NCBI GenBank assembly: GCA_017556805.1
Contig: JAFYMC010000036.1
Location: forward strand, 1-64,000
Length of the DNA: 64,000 nucleotides
Direction: 5' to 3'
Origin: Lachnospiraceae bacterium
GTDB lineage: Bacteria; Bacillota; Clostridia; Lachnospirales; Lachnospiraceae
This document shows, piece by piece, positions 1 through 7,934 of the stretch (its first letter is position 1; each line of letters opens with the position of its first letter). The translations under genes and the position numbers were made by a program. Under the pieces are notes generated by a model. That model searched no databases, had not been told where the DNA came from, and was given only the letters and a program-made list of their open reading frames with translations.

Positions 1-213
1 AATGGGGACTTGGCAGACCAAGGTACAATGAGAGCATTAATTTCTAATGTTTATGCAGCCTATCAATTCTGCGATAATTCCGTGGTGGCAAACCAATTAC
101 ATGATTTGTGGAATTTCTTGATGTTTGAAAGCGATGGCAATCTAGAAAATGCGAAAGAAATTGCTTTGATTGAATTAAATGATTCACTACGTGCAATCAA
201 AGTAAGTGACTAA
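1..213 (+). CDS. unrecognised protein, C-terminal part only
   Basis: The reading frame is open from the first base of the window and ends at a TAA at 211-213, so only the last 70 residues are seen. A TTG at 10 is the first possible start inside the window, but the frame continues upstream of it and no ribosome binding site can be judged, so I treat the gene as cut by the window edge. The sequence is mildly acidic and looks helical, with several Asn and Asp. No family is recognised. Confidence 0.5.
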   Translation, partial: NGDLADQGTMRALISNVYAAYQFCDNSVVANQLHDLWNFLMFESDGNLENAKEIALIELNDSLRAIKVSD

Positions 214-222
214 CAACTTCAA

Positions 223-264
223 TTTGTCGAACACATGAAACTTTCAGTTTGTCGAAGCGACAAA
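223..264 (+). promoter_or_regulatory. two perfect Spo0A-box heptamers plus a small palindrome
   Basis: TGTCGAA, the core of the Spo0A binding box in sporulating Firmicutes, occurs at 225-231 and again at 250-256, 25 bp apart on the same strand. The second copy is part of a hairpin TTTGTCG (248-254), AAG, CGACAAA (258-264). The sites lie about 75-105 bp upstream of the gene at 330, near a pair of sporulation genes. Binding is inferred from sequence only. Confidence 0.4.
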
Positions 265-329
265 TCCGAATTTGCAGAGCCTTATAGACACAGCATTACG
301 GATAATCGGAAATTAGGGGAGGACATTGC

Positions 330-1019
330 ATGCAGTATTATACAAGAAGTTTTCATATGAGTTTGCTTCCGTATGAGTTATTGGATGAGTTTACGGTGCA
401 CGAGGAAGCAGAGCGGTTTAGTGAGGATTTTTATCAGAAGGTGTTAGAAGAAAAAAGGGCGCAGTATCGCAAAATATATTCGGACTTTGAGGACGGAGAG
501 ATTTTTTCCGGTGTATGCATCGCGGGAGTGGCAAAATTGATGGCTGATTTGCCGGGGAGTGTAGAGATAGCGGACTGCAGAGTGTTTTTCTTAAAAGCGA
601 TGGCGCCGTCTGTTTGGAAGTATTTTAAGGAAGAGGCAAGAAAACAGGAGATACGGTATAAACTTCTTTTTGAAAAAATAGAAAAGAGGGAGCAGGAAGA
701 CCGGTTAAAAATGCCGGAGCATTGGTTGCCGTTGTTTGATTTGGCGTGGCAAGACGGTGTTTTTTTCCTGCATGCCGTTGAGGGTGACAAGATAACTGCT
801 ACGGTGCGTGATGAGTTTTGTAATATCATGGATTTGACCTTTTTCGGAGCGGAGTGGTATGCGCAAGAGGAGGAGGAGATGCCGACTCGTATTTTGTTTA
901 CCGAGGTTCTGTGGGAGAACGGAAAGCTACGTTTGAACATTTTGACTCGTACAAACGAGTATTCTATCCTGGCGGAGGATGTGAAGTGTGTCTGGATGGA
1001 TGAGGATGAAGTAGAATAA
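330..1019 (+). CDS. hypothetical protein, 229 residues
   Basis: I do not recognise this family. The ATG at 330 has a good ribosome binding site (AGGGGAGGA at about 316-323). The product is acidic, rich in Glu, Phe and Trp, with a central charged helical stretch (about residues 105-125, many Lys/Glu/Arg) and a C-terminal part that looks like beta strands. No signal peptide, membrane segment or Cys cluster is visible, so it is probably cytoplasmic. It is a single gene: a terminator follows directly, and two Spo0A-box heptamers lie upstream, which suggests, without proof, control at the entry to sporulation. Confidence 0.6.
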   Translation: MQYYTRSFHMSLLPYELLDEFTVHEEAERFSEDFYQKVLEEKRAQYRKIYSDFEDGEIFSGVCIAGVAKLMADLPGSVEIADCRVFFLKAMAPSVWKYFKEEARKQEIRYKLLFEKIEKREQEDRLKMPEHWLPLFDLAWQDGVFFLHAVEGDKITATVRDEFCNIMDLTFFGAEWYAQEEEEMPTRILFTEVLWENGKLRLNILTRTNEYSILAEDVKCVWMDEDEVE

Positions 1020-1025
1020 TATGTA

Positions 1026-1063
1026 GGGGTACCAAAAGGATAGCGCTTTCGGTACTCCTTTTT
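1026..1063 (+). terminator. intrinsic terminator after the gene at 330
   Basis: GGGGTACC (1026-1033) pairs with GGTACTCC (1051-1058, one G-T pair) and is followed by TTTTT (1059-1063). It lies between convergent genes. Confidence 0.75.
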
Positions 1064-1068
1064 ATATA

Positions 1069-1650
1069 TTATCTTAGCAATGGCTGTATTTGTTCACCGT
1101 TTGCCGCCTTAGAAGCGGACACCGGTACCAGTGCCATGTCCGCAACCAGGGAATTCGGTTTGCCGGAGCAATCGTCTTGCCTAAACGGGACAAAGTAGTA
1201 GTTCCGGGTGTTCAGAAGTTTTCCGATGTTGGCGGCATTGCCGGTGAGGCCGTCGTTGGTGGAAATGGCGAGGAGCACTGGGCGGTTGTTCCGCAGGTGG
1301 GCTTTGACCGCCATGGTTACCGGGGTGTCGGTGATGGCATTGGCCAGTTTCGCAATGGTGTTTCCGGTGCACGGTGCCACAATGATAAGGTCGAAGAGTT
1401 TCTTCGGACCGATGGGTTCCGCTGCCGGAATGGTGTCGATGACGGTAGTGCCGGTGATGGCTTCCACATCGTTGCGGAAATCCTCGGCTTTATAAAAACG
1501 GCTGTTAATCTGAGCTGTAGAAAAAGAAAAAATCGGGGTTACAATCGCCCCGAGGCGAACCAATTCCTTGATTGGATCTAATATTTTCGAAAAAGTGCAA
1601 AAGGAGCCGGTAACGGCGAATCCGATGCGCATTCCTTTTAAATTATCCAT
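1069..1650 (-). CDS. dpaB: dipicolinate synthase subunit B
   Basis: This is the flavoprotein-like subunit (SpoVFB) of dipicolinic acid synthase, which converts dihydroxy-tetrahydrodipicolinate to dipicolinate in the mother cell for loading into spores. The 193-residue length is typical. The N-terminal Rossmann-like stretch contains GFAVTGSFCTF, and the conserved APCTGNTIAKLANAITDTPV segment is characteristic of the HFCD flavoprotein family. The AAAGGAG ribosome binding site lies inside the last codons of dpaA, with only 4 bp between the genes, so the two are translationally coupled. In Bacillus the operon is sigma-K dependent; I could not identify a clear sigma-K promoter here. Confidence 0.93.
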   Translation of the reverse strand: MDNLKGMRIGFAVTGSFCTFSKILDPIKELVRLGAIVTPIFSFSTAQINSRFYKAEDFRNDVEAITGTTVIDTIPAAEPIGPKKLFDLIIVAPCTGNTIAKLANAITDTPVTMAVKAHLRNNRPVLLAISTNDGLTGNAANIGKLLNTRNYYFVPFRQDDCSGKPNSLVADMALVPVSASKAANGEQIQPLLR

Positions 1651-1654
1651 ATGA

Positions 1655-2365
1655 TTACTCCTTTTTGATTTGTTCTATAATTTCGTCAAAGATCAGTTTT
1701 GCGGCAGATTCCGGGGAAAAACGGGACGGAAGTGCGCCTGCCGGAAGTACCCGGAGACCGGAAATGTCCTTGGTGAGACAAGGCGTGCTGGCCAGTTCGA
1801 TTAACAATGCAGGGGCGGTACGGCAGGAAAACGGTAAACGGTCTAATACGGCCGCCGGAATGGTATTGATGACCAGGGTACCGTCAAGGGCAGACAGCTC
1901 CGTGAGTTTCTTTGCGGAAAACCCTTTTTGTATGGCGGAAGCTAATTCCGACTGATTTTCGGTATATATCGTTACGGAAGCTCCCAGTGACGAAAACAGA
2001 CGGGCGCACTCCTTTCCGAGAAACCCATAACCAAGGACAAAAACAGTGCTTTCACATAAAGCGGTCTTTGTTTCCTGTATTGCCAGGGCTACCGCACCCT
2101 CTGCGGTATACACGGAATTTTTGGTGCGGAAAGCGGTACTCTGCTTGATACGGCGGTAACCCAAGGTCTGTAAAACCGCGTTTTCCGACGGAAATCCGCC
2201 CCAGATAAGGCAATTCTCGGTTATGACATCGGTGTGTGCCGAAATACGTTCTTTCGGGGATAAAATCAGAAGGTCTGCGGGAGCCTTTAAGGTATGACCT
2301 GCCTGTTGCAGGAGGTCGGTCAGAATGGCATGCCGACAGTCTTCTCCGTAAATCAGAAAATTCAT
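1655..2365 (-). CDS. dpaA: dipicolinate synthase subunit A
   Basis: This is the NAD(P)-binding subunit (SpoVFA) of dipicolinate synthase and the partner of DpaB just downstream. A Rossmann motif GYGFLGKECARLF is visible in the middle (about residues 113-125) with a following strand ASVTIYTEN. The N-terminal part carries the family pattern with LIWGGFP. At 236 residues it is shorter than the roughly 297-residue Bacillus protein, as the N-terminal and linker parts are trimmed; the nucleotide-binding domain is intact. The ATG is preceded by AAAGGAG. Presence of dpaAB shows that the host makes endospores. Confidence 0.9.
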   Translation of the reverse strand: MNFLIYGEDCRHAILTDLLQQAGHTLKAPADLLILSPKERISAHTDVITENCLIWGGFPSENAVLQTLGYRRIKQSTAFRTKNSVYTAEGAVALAIQETKTALCESTVFVLGYGFLGKECARLFSSLGASVTIYTENQSELASAIQKGFSAKKLTELSALDGTLVINTIPAAVLDRLPFSCRTAPALLIELASTPCLTKDISGLRVLPAGALPSRFSPESAAKLIFDEIIEQIKKE

Positions 2366-2480
2366 AAGCGACTCCTTTTGGTTTCATACCACAGTGTATT
2401 CGAGAAAAAAGGTTTGGTGTGTGCACGAAAGAAAAACATAAGGAATAAAGTAAAGGGAAGTGTGTTTGATTGGAGTATCT

Positions 2481-3497
2481 ATGGGACAATGTTTTTTCTC
2501 GGGCAGTAACAGCGGAGAAGGTTTTCATAACTACTTTGACGGAGTAGTACCGGAGTGGGAGCGTCTGACCCGGTACTTTATGATAAAGGGCGGCCCCGGA
2601 GTGGGAAAAAGTACCTTAATGAAACGAGTGGCGGCCAAATCGGAGGAAGCGGGAGAAGAAGTGGAGCGGTTTTACTGTTCCGGAGATCCGGACAGTCTGG
2701 ATGCGGTACGTCTGGTAAAGCGTGGCATTGTGTTTGCGGATGCCACCTCACCTCATGCCATGGATCCGCAGTATCCGGGGGCAGTGGAGGAGATTGTGAA
2801 TCTGGGAGAACAGATTGATAGAAACCGGATTATGAAGTACCGGGATGAGGTGGAAATGCTGACCAAAAAGAATAAGGAAAGCTACCGCAGGGGATATGCG
2901 TTTTTACGGGCAGCCAAGGCCTTGGAGGAGGAGCGTTATCGGGAAATTGCGGACTGCGTGGATGTGGAGAAGATAGAAAAGCTGGCAAGAGAGATTGCGG
3001 AGCGTATCGGATCGGGAGAAGGTAGGCAGTGCAGACGATTGTTTCTGGATGCCATCAGTTGTAAAGGAAGAGTCAGCTTTGCAAAAGAGCATTGCGAAGG
3101 GAACCGGGTATACCGGGTTCTGGGGGCGGAGAAGGATGTGGTGACGGATGTATTGGTAAAAGCGATACAAAACGACCGGAAGGAGCTGTTTTGCAGTCCG
3201 CTATGTCCGAACCGTGTGAATCACATGCTCTTGCGGGAACAGGAGGTATTCTTTACCACAGAGCCGGGGACGGAGGGGACACTGCTTTTGGCGGGGGAAC
3301 TTTTGAAAAAGGATTGCTCCGGTATTGCCTCCCGGTATGCGGAGGAGGCGCGTCGTTTGGAGGATTTGGCGATGTATTGCTTTAAAGAATGTAAGAAGAT
3401 TCATGATGAGTTAGAAGCGGTTTATAAGAAATGTGTGGATTTTGAGGCTATTACCGAACGGACAGAGGAACTTCTTGATTTGTTGCGGGAGTTATAA
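2481..3497 (+). CDS. P-loop ATPase of the PRK06851 type, function unknown
   Basis: A Walker A motif GGPGVGKSTL is seen near residue 38, followed by a CSGDPDSLD segment and by DATSPHAMDP, both typical of a Firmicute-specific ATPase family that I recognise by pattern but whose role is not known. The second half is mostly helical and charged. An in-frame GTG lies at 2460, but the ATG at 2481 has GGAG 5 bp upstream and gives the usual family N-terminus (MGQCFFSGSNSGEGF), so I chose it (338 residues). It is divergent from dpaAB and is followed by its own short gap. Confidence 0.75.
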   Translation: MGQCFFSGSNSGEGFHNYFDGVVPEWERLTRYFMIKGGPGVGKSTLMKRVAAKSEEAGEEVERFYCSGDPDSLDAVRLVKRGIVFADATSPHAMDPQYPGAVEEIVNLGEQIDRNRIMKYRDEVEMLTKKNKESYRRGYAFLRAAKALEEERYREIADCVDVEKIEKLAREIAERIGSGEGRQCRRLFLDAISCKGRVSFAKEHCEGNRVYRVLGAEKDVVTDVLVKAIQNDRKELFCSPLCPNRVNHMLLREQEVFFTTEPGTEGTLLLAGELLKKDCSGIASRYAEEARRLEDLAMYCFKECKKIHDELEAVYKKCVDFEAITERTEELLDLLREL

Positions 3498-3613
3498 AAA
3501 CATACAACGGAAAGTACCTCTGTGCCGGCAAAGCGGATGGTAGGACGGCAATGTATAAGGATGGAAAAGATAGCCATACTAAGGATAAATGAGAGAACAA
3601 ACCGGAGGCTGTG

Positions 3614-4648
3614 ATGAAGAAATTATGTTTTTTTGATGCGAAACCTTACGACAAGATATATTTTGACCCGTTTGCAAAGGAGTATAATTTTGAGATTTTG
3701 TACTGTGAGTCGAAACTCAATGAGCGGAGTGTGGTGTTTGCACAGGGCTGTGACGCGGTGGTGGCCTTTGTAAACGACCGTGTGAATGCCGAGGTGCTTC
3801 GTGCGTTGTCGGAGATGGGAATCTCCATTGTGGCACTGCGTTGTGCCGGCTACAACAATGTAGATTTTAAGGAGGCTTACGGCAAGGTGCACATTGTGAG
3901 AGTGCCGGCCTATTCCCCGTATGCGGTAGCAGAGTTTACCATGGGGATGTTTCTTGCTCTGAACCGGAAGTTGTACCGGGCCTATAATCGTATCAGGGAG
4001 TATAATTTCAGCTTAATCGGGCTTTTGGGTACGGATTTTCACGGAAAGACCATGGGTGTGGTAGGAACCGGAAAAATCGGGCAAGTGTTTATCGATATTT
4101 GCCTGGGCTTCGGAATGAAGGTATTGGCCTATGATCCTTATCCGAGAGAGCGTGAGGGGGTGCGTTATGTATCCTTTGAAGAACTGTGCCGGCACTCGGA
4201 TATGATATCGTTGCATTGTCCGTTAACCAAGGAGTCCTATCATTTGGTGGATGAGAAAGCAATCGAAACGATGAAGGACGGTGTTATGTTAGTCAATACC
4301 TCCCGTGGAGCCCTTATTGATTCCACGGCACTGATTGAAGGACTGAAAGAAGGGAAAATCGGTGCCGCGGGTCTGGATGTGTACGAGGAGGAGAGTGACT
4401 ATTTCTACGAGGACTATTCCGGTGCGGTGATGCCGGATGATGAGCTGGCACGTATCATTTCCATGCCAAACGTACTTCTCACCTCTCACCAGGCCTTTTT
4501 GACCCATGAGGCGTTAAAGAACATTGCGGAGACGACTCTGGAAAACCTGCGCCGGTATTTTGGGGGAGAGGCACTGCCGAACGAGATTTGTTACCGGTGT
4601 GCAAAGAGCGGAAGTTGTAAGAAGGAGCATAAGGAGAGATGCTTTTAA
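3614..4648 (+). CDS. D-lactate dehydrogenase-like 2-hydroxyacid dehydrogenase
   Basis: This is an NAD-dependent D-isomer-specific 2-hydroxyacid dehydrogenase, most like D-lactate dehydrogenase (pyruvate to D-lactate). The dinucleotide motif is GTGKIGQ (about 152-158). The catalytic triad is visible as Arg231 in NTSRGALID, Glu258 in LDVYEEE and His292 in LTSHQAFLT. GTG at 3611 and ATG at 3614 are both possible; GGAGG ends 5 bp before the ATG, which fits better. The protein ends in an unusual tail with four cysteines (EICYRCAKSGSCKKEHKERCF region), not part of the normal fold and possibly metal-binding. A terminator follows, so it is monocistronic. Confidence 0.88.
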   Translation: MKKLCFFDAKPYDKIYFDPFAKEYNFEILYCESKLNERSVVFAQGCDAVVAFVNDRVNAEVLRALSEMGISIVALRCAGYNNVDFKEAYGKVHIVRVPAYSPYAVAEFTMGMFLALNRKLYRAYNRIREYNFSLIGLLGTDFHGKTMGVVGTGKIGQVFIDICLGFGMKVLAYDPYPREREGVRYVSFEELCRHSDMISLHCPLTKESYHLVDEKAIETMKDGVMLVNTSRGALIDSTALIEGLKEGKIGAAGLDVYEEESDYFYEDYSGAVMPDDELARIISMPNVLLTSHQAFLTHEALKNIAETTLENLRRYFGGEALPNEICYRCAKSGSCKKEHKERCF

Positions 4649-4674
4649 ACGTACAGCAAACTGTGTAAACGTGT

Positions 4675-4707
4675 AAGGGACAGCCGAGAAAGAGGCGGTC
4701 CCTTTTT
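4675..4707 (+). terminator. intrinsic terminator after the dehydrogenase gene
   Basis: AAGGGAC (4675-4681) and GCC (4683-4685) pair with GGC (4694-4696) and GTCCCTT (4698-4704), with one opposed mismatch, followed by a T-run to 4707. Confidence 0.8.
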
Positions 4708-4852
4708 GTGCGAGGTGAAAACGGAAACCATCGGTGTTTCTGCCGGAATTCATCGGTTTTTCCGGAAACACTTGCGCATCTCGGAATAATATATTATAAT
4801 ATTATTATCTATGGTTGTCACTGCGGTGAAGGGACCGTGCTTAGGGAAGGTG

Positions 4853-5431
4853 ATGTTAAGAATGGCGAAAAAGGATCAGGGGACCAGAGAGCTTTATATT
4901 TTATTATTACGTACACAATCCTTACTCTCCAGAGTAATTCATATAGCAACGAAGGAACCGTACACACATATCTCCATCGGATTTTCCGGAGATTGTACGC
5001 AGTTTTACAGTTTTGCGAGACGGTATGCCAGACTGCCGCTTCCGGCGGGCTTTGTACATGAAAGTATCGAGTCCGGGATGATGGCAAGGAGCAAGAATGC
5101 GCCGTGTGCGCTGTACCGCATGGAGGTTCCGGCCCAGTCCTACCGGGCTATCCGCAGGAAGTTCAAAAAGATGCTTCCGATGCAGAAGCGGTTCCAGTAC
5201 AGCGTGTTAGGGACATTCCTTTGTTTCTTCGGGATTGCGTATAAGCGGCGGAACAAGTATTTTTGTTCCCAGTTTGTAGCGGAGACGTTAAACGAAGTGG
5301 GGATAATGGAACTCACCAAGTCGCCGGAGTTGTATCATCCGGTGGATTTTCTTACTCTTCCGGAGATGGAGTTGTGTTATGAAGGCACCTTGGGAGATTT
5401 GGCGAAACGGAGATTTGCGTTAGCGTGTTAG
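4853..5431 (+). CDS. permuted NlpC/P60 (YiiX/YebB-like) protein
   Basis: The pattern is that of circularly permuted papain-fold proteins of the YiiX type: an early His (His39 in EPYTHISIGF) and a late Cys (Cys138 in KYFCSQFVAE) with a following Glu. Such proteins are thought to cleave amide or ester bonds of peptidoglycan or lipid substrates; the true substrate is unknown. No signal peptide is visible. In-frame ATGs lie at 4811, 4853 and 4862; the AGGGAAGG sequence just before 4853 favours that start (192 residues). A strong terminator follows at 5484. Confidence 0.65.
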   Translation: MLRMAKKDQGTRELYILLLRTQSLLSRVIHIATKEPYTHISIGFSGDCTQFYSFARRYARLPLPAGFVHESIESGMMARSKNAPCALYRMEVPAQSYRAIRRKFKKMLPMQKRFQYSVLGTFLCFFGIAYKRRNKYFCSQFVAETLNEVGIMELTKSPELYHPVDFLTLPEMELCYEGTLGDLAKRRFALAC

Positions 5432-5483
5432 TTTGGGGATGGGAGAACATATATGAGGAAATAGAGTCATTTATGGAGACCGG

Positions 5484-5512
5484 AGCGGCACGACAGTAGT
5501 GCCGCTTTTTTT
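5484..5512 (+). terminator. intrinsic terminator
   Basis: AGCGGCAC (5484-5491), loop GACAGTA, GTGCCGCT (5499-5506), then a run of seven T. Perfect 8-bp stem. Confidence 0.9.
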
Positions 5513-5564
5513 GTCATAATACGTTATTGTGATAAATTTAAGAAGTATATGAAGGGAGCACAAA

Positions 5565-6272
5565 ATGAAGTTTACAATCGAGCATGTGTCAAAGAGCTTT
5601 GAGAAAAAGCAGGTATTAAAGGATATTGATTTTACCTTTGAAAATGGGAAAATTTACGGACTTTTGGGAAGAAACGGTGCCGGAAAAACCACGTTGTTTA
5701 ACTGTATCAACGGCGATATAAAAACAGACGGAGGCAAGTTTTCTTTGGAGGTAGACGGTACGGTAAGAAAAACAGAGCCGCAGGATATCGGTTATGTACT
5801 TTCTACGCCGACGGTGCCGGAGTTTTTGACGGGACGGGAGTTTTTGAAGTTTTTCCTGGACATTCATGAGGACCGCATTGAAAACAAGAAGACAATCGAC
5901 GAGTATTTTGAGTATGTCAGCATTGCTCCGGAAGACCGAGATAAGCTCTTAAAGGACTATTCCCACGGTATGAAGAACAAAATGCAGATGTTGGTTAATA
6001 TCATTGCCGAGCCGAGGGTGCTTCTGCTGGATGAGCCGCTGACCTCTTTGGATGTGGTGGTGGCAGAGGAGATGAAGCAGGTGCTTCGTTCCTTAAAGAA
6101 GGATTGTATTACGATTTTTTCCACCCACATTATGGATCTGGCGTTGGATTTGTGTGATGAAATCGTCCTGTTAAATCACGGAGTATTGGAGGTTGTGGAC
6201 AAATCCGATCTGGACAGCAGGGAGTTTAAGGAGAAGATTATTACGGCGCTTCGGGAGGACGGAAATGAGTAA
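5565..6272 (+). CDS. ABC transporter ATP-binding protein
   Basis: All nucleotide-binding domain motifs are present: Walker A GRNGAGKTT (35-43), a degenerate signature SHGMKNK (about 133-139, in place of LSGGQ), Walker B LLLDEP (153-158) with a D-loop SLD, and an H-loop histidine in FSTHIMD. The 235-residue length is that of a single ATPase subunit of an ABC-2-type exporter. The gene overlaps the following permease by 8 bp, so the two form one transporter. Start ATG is preceded by AAGGGAGC. Confidence 0.9.
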   Translation: MKFTIEHVSKSFEKKQVLKDIDFTFENGKIYGLLGRNGAGKTTLFNCINGDIKTDGGKFSLEVDGTVRKTEPQDIGYVLSTPTVPEFLTGREFLKFFLDIHEDRIENKKTIDEYFEYVSIAPEDRDKLLKDYSHGMKNKMQMLVNIIAEPRVLLLDEPLTSLDVVVAEEMKQVLRSLKKDCITIFSTHIMDLALDLCDEIVLLNHGVLEVVDKSDLDSREFKEKIITALREDGNE

Positions 6273-7848
6273 GACTTTGCGACTTTCTTTTTCGTTAAAG
6301 AATACATACCGGGTGAACAGTATTATTTATGCGTTAAAGCAGATTCCTCTCATTAAGAAGCTGATTCCCGGAAAGGCCTATCAGTCCCGGGGCTTAAAGG
6401 TGTTTGCCAATGTGTTGTTCTGGATTTGGGAGGTACTATCCACGTTTTTGTGGAAGCTTGTGTATTTTCTTTTGATGTTTTTTTTACCTATGAGCTTTTT
6501 GGGGATTTCCGAGGGAACGGAACCGGCCGCCTTTTTGCATCTTCTGTTGATTTTGTCCGCCATCGGAGCTTTTTTGAATACGTACATGTTTGATCCTACA
6601 AAGGATAAGTATTATGCCATGATATTGCTGGGGATGAATGCCAAGGAGTATACCTTAGTCAACTATTTTTACGAGATTATCCGGTTACTTCTGGGATTTA
6701 CGGCATTCGGTTTGTTGTTCGGACTCTTGGCAGGGCTTAAGGTCTGGGAATGCCTGCTGATTCCGTTGTTTGTGGCCGGTGTGAAGTTTATTTATGCGGC
6801 AGTGGAGTTGGTTCGTTATGAAAAGAACCGGAAGGTGGTAAGCGGAATTAGTCAGAATGTGGCGCGTCTTATACTGGCAGGAGTGTTACTGCTTTTTGCA
6901 TACGGACTGCCGGCGCTGGGGATTATGATTCCGCGAACAATCAGTATCGGTATTATGGGAGCGGTGATTTTTGCAGGGATATTGTCTTGGTGGAAGATTT
7001 TTGCTTTTACACAGTACCATGCCATGTACAAAGAGATTTTATTCGGTGCCATGGTTCTTATGGATCCGTCGGCACAGAGAGAAATCCAGCAGAAGCAGGA
7101 GCGGAAAAATATCAGTGCGGATACCGGTATTTCCAGTAATAAGAAGGGATTTGAGTACTTAAATGAGCTGTTTATTAAGCGTCACCGGAAGATTCTGTGG
7201 ACCTCCGCAATACGGATTGCGGTGATTGCGGCACTTGTGTTTGCGGGGTTATTGGTGGTGACTGTTGCTATGCCGGAGGAAAAGGCGGAACTGAACGAAT
7301 TGGTGATGACCTTTCTGCCGTACTTCGTGTTTATTATGTACGTCTTGAACCGGGGTACACAGTTTACGAGAGCGTTGTTTGTGAATTGTGACCACAGTTT
7401 GCTTACCTACTCCTTTTATAAGCAGCCGAAAATGATTTTAAAGCTGTTCCGTATCCGGCTGTGGGAGCTTATCAAAGTAAATCTTTTGCCGGCAGGGGTT
7501 GTGGGCGGCGGACTGGCGCTCTTGCTGTTTGCTTCCGGAGGCACGGCCAATCCGCTGAATTATGTGATTATCATTGTTTCCGTTATGTGCATGAGCATCT
7601 TTTTCTCGGTACATTATCTGATGCTGTACTACCTGTTACAGCCGTATAATGCGGGAACGGAGCTGAAAAGCGGAACCTACGGGATTATTATGTGGGTAAC
7701 CTACATTGCCTGCTTCGTTATGATGAAGCTTCGATTGCCGACGTTTGTATTCGGACTTTGTACGATTGCATTTTGTATATTGTACTCGGTGGTGGCATGT
7801 GCGCTGGTATATAAAGTGGCACCGAAAACCTTCCGTATTCGTTCGTAA
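6265..7848 (+). CDS. ABC transporter permease, about 12 membrane segments
   Basis: A 527-residue integral membrane protein with many hydrophobic segments, starting at about residue 45 and ending near the C-terminus, and a hydrophilic central part (about residues 275-315) that carries Lys/Glu-rich helices. It begins inside the 3-prime end of the ATPase gene (ATGAGTAA overlap), with GGGAGGA upstream, so the pair is translationally coupled. An ATG in frame at 6193 would extend it into the ATPase gene and is unlikely. The substrate cannot be told; ABC-2-like permeases of this size are often efflux or self-protection systems. Confidence 0.82.
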   Translation: MSKTLRLSFSLKNTYRVNSIIYALKQIPLIKKLIPGKAYQSRGLKVFANVLFWIWEVLSTFLWKLVYFLLMFFLPMSFLGISEGTEPAAFLHLLLILSAIGAFLNTYMFDPTKDKYYAMILLGMNAKEYTLVNYFYEIIRLLLGFTAFGLLFGLLAGLKVWECLLIPLFVAGVKFIYAAVELVRYEKNRKVVSGISQNVARLILAGVLLLFAYGLPALGIMIPRTISIGIMGAVIFAGILSWWKIFAFTQYHAMYKEILFGAMVLMDPSAQREIQQKQERKNISADTGISSNKKGFEYLNELFIKRHRKILWTSAIRIAVIAALVFAGLLVVTVAMPEEKAELNELVMTFLPYFVFIMYVLNRGTQFTRALFVNCDHSLLTYSFYKQPKMILKLFRIRLWELIKVNLLPAGVVGGGLALLLFASGGTANPLNYVIIIVSVMCMSIFFSVHYLMLYYLLQPYNAGTELKSGTYGIIMWVTYIACFVMMKLRLPTFVFGLCTIAFCILYSVVACALVYKVAPKTFRIRS

Positions 7849-7852
7849 TGAC

Positions 7853-7880
7853 TTGCAAAAAAAGTTAGTTGTGATATACT
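7853..7880 (+). promoter_or_regulatory. sigma-A promoter of the gene at 7935
   Basis: TTGCAA (7853-7858), 16-bp spacer, TATACT (7875-7880), then GGAATCAGAGGG. The promoter at 9114 has the same -35, the same spacer length, the same -10 and a similar downstream ATCAG. Confidence 0.65.
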
Positions 7881-7934
7881 GGAATCAGAGGGTGGTAAGT
7901 GCCTTCAATACGGAAGAAAACAAAGGGGATAGCT

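Noticed and set aside
2052-2528. 158-residue minus-strand frame overlapping dpaA and the ATPase start
   Set aside because: It is a shadow of dpaA in another frame; composition is not protein-like and it has no ribosome site.
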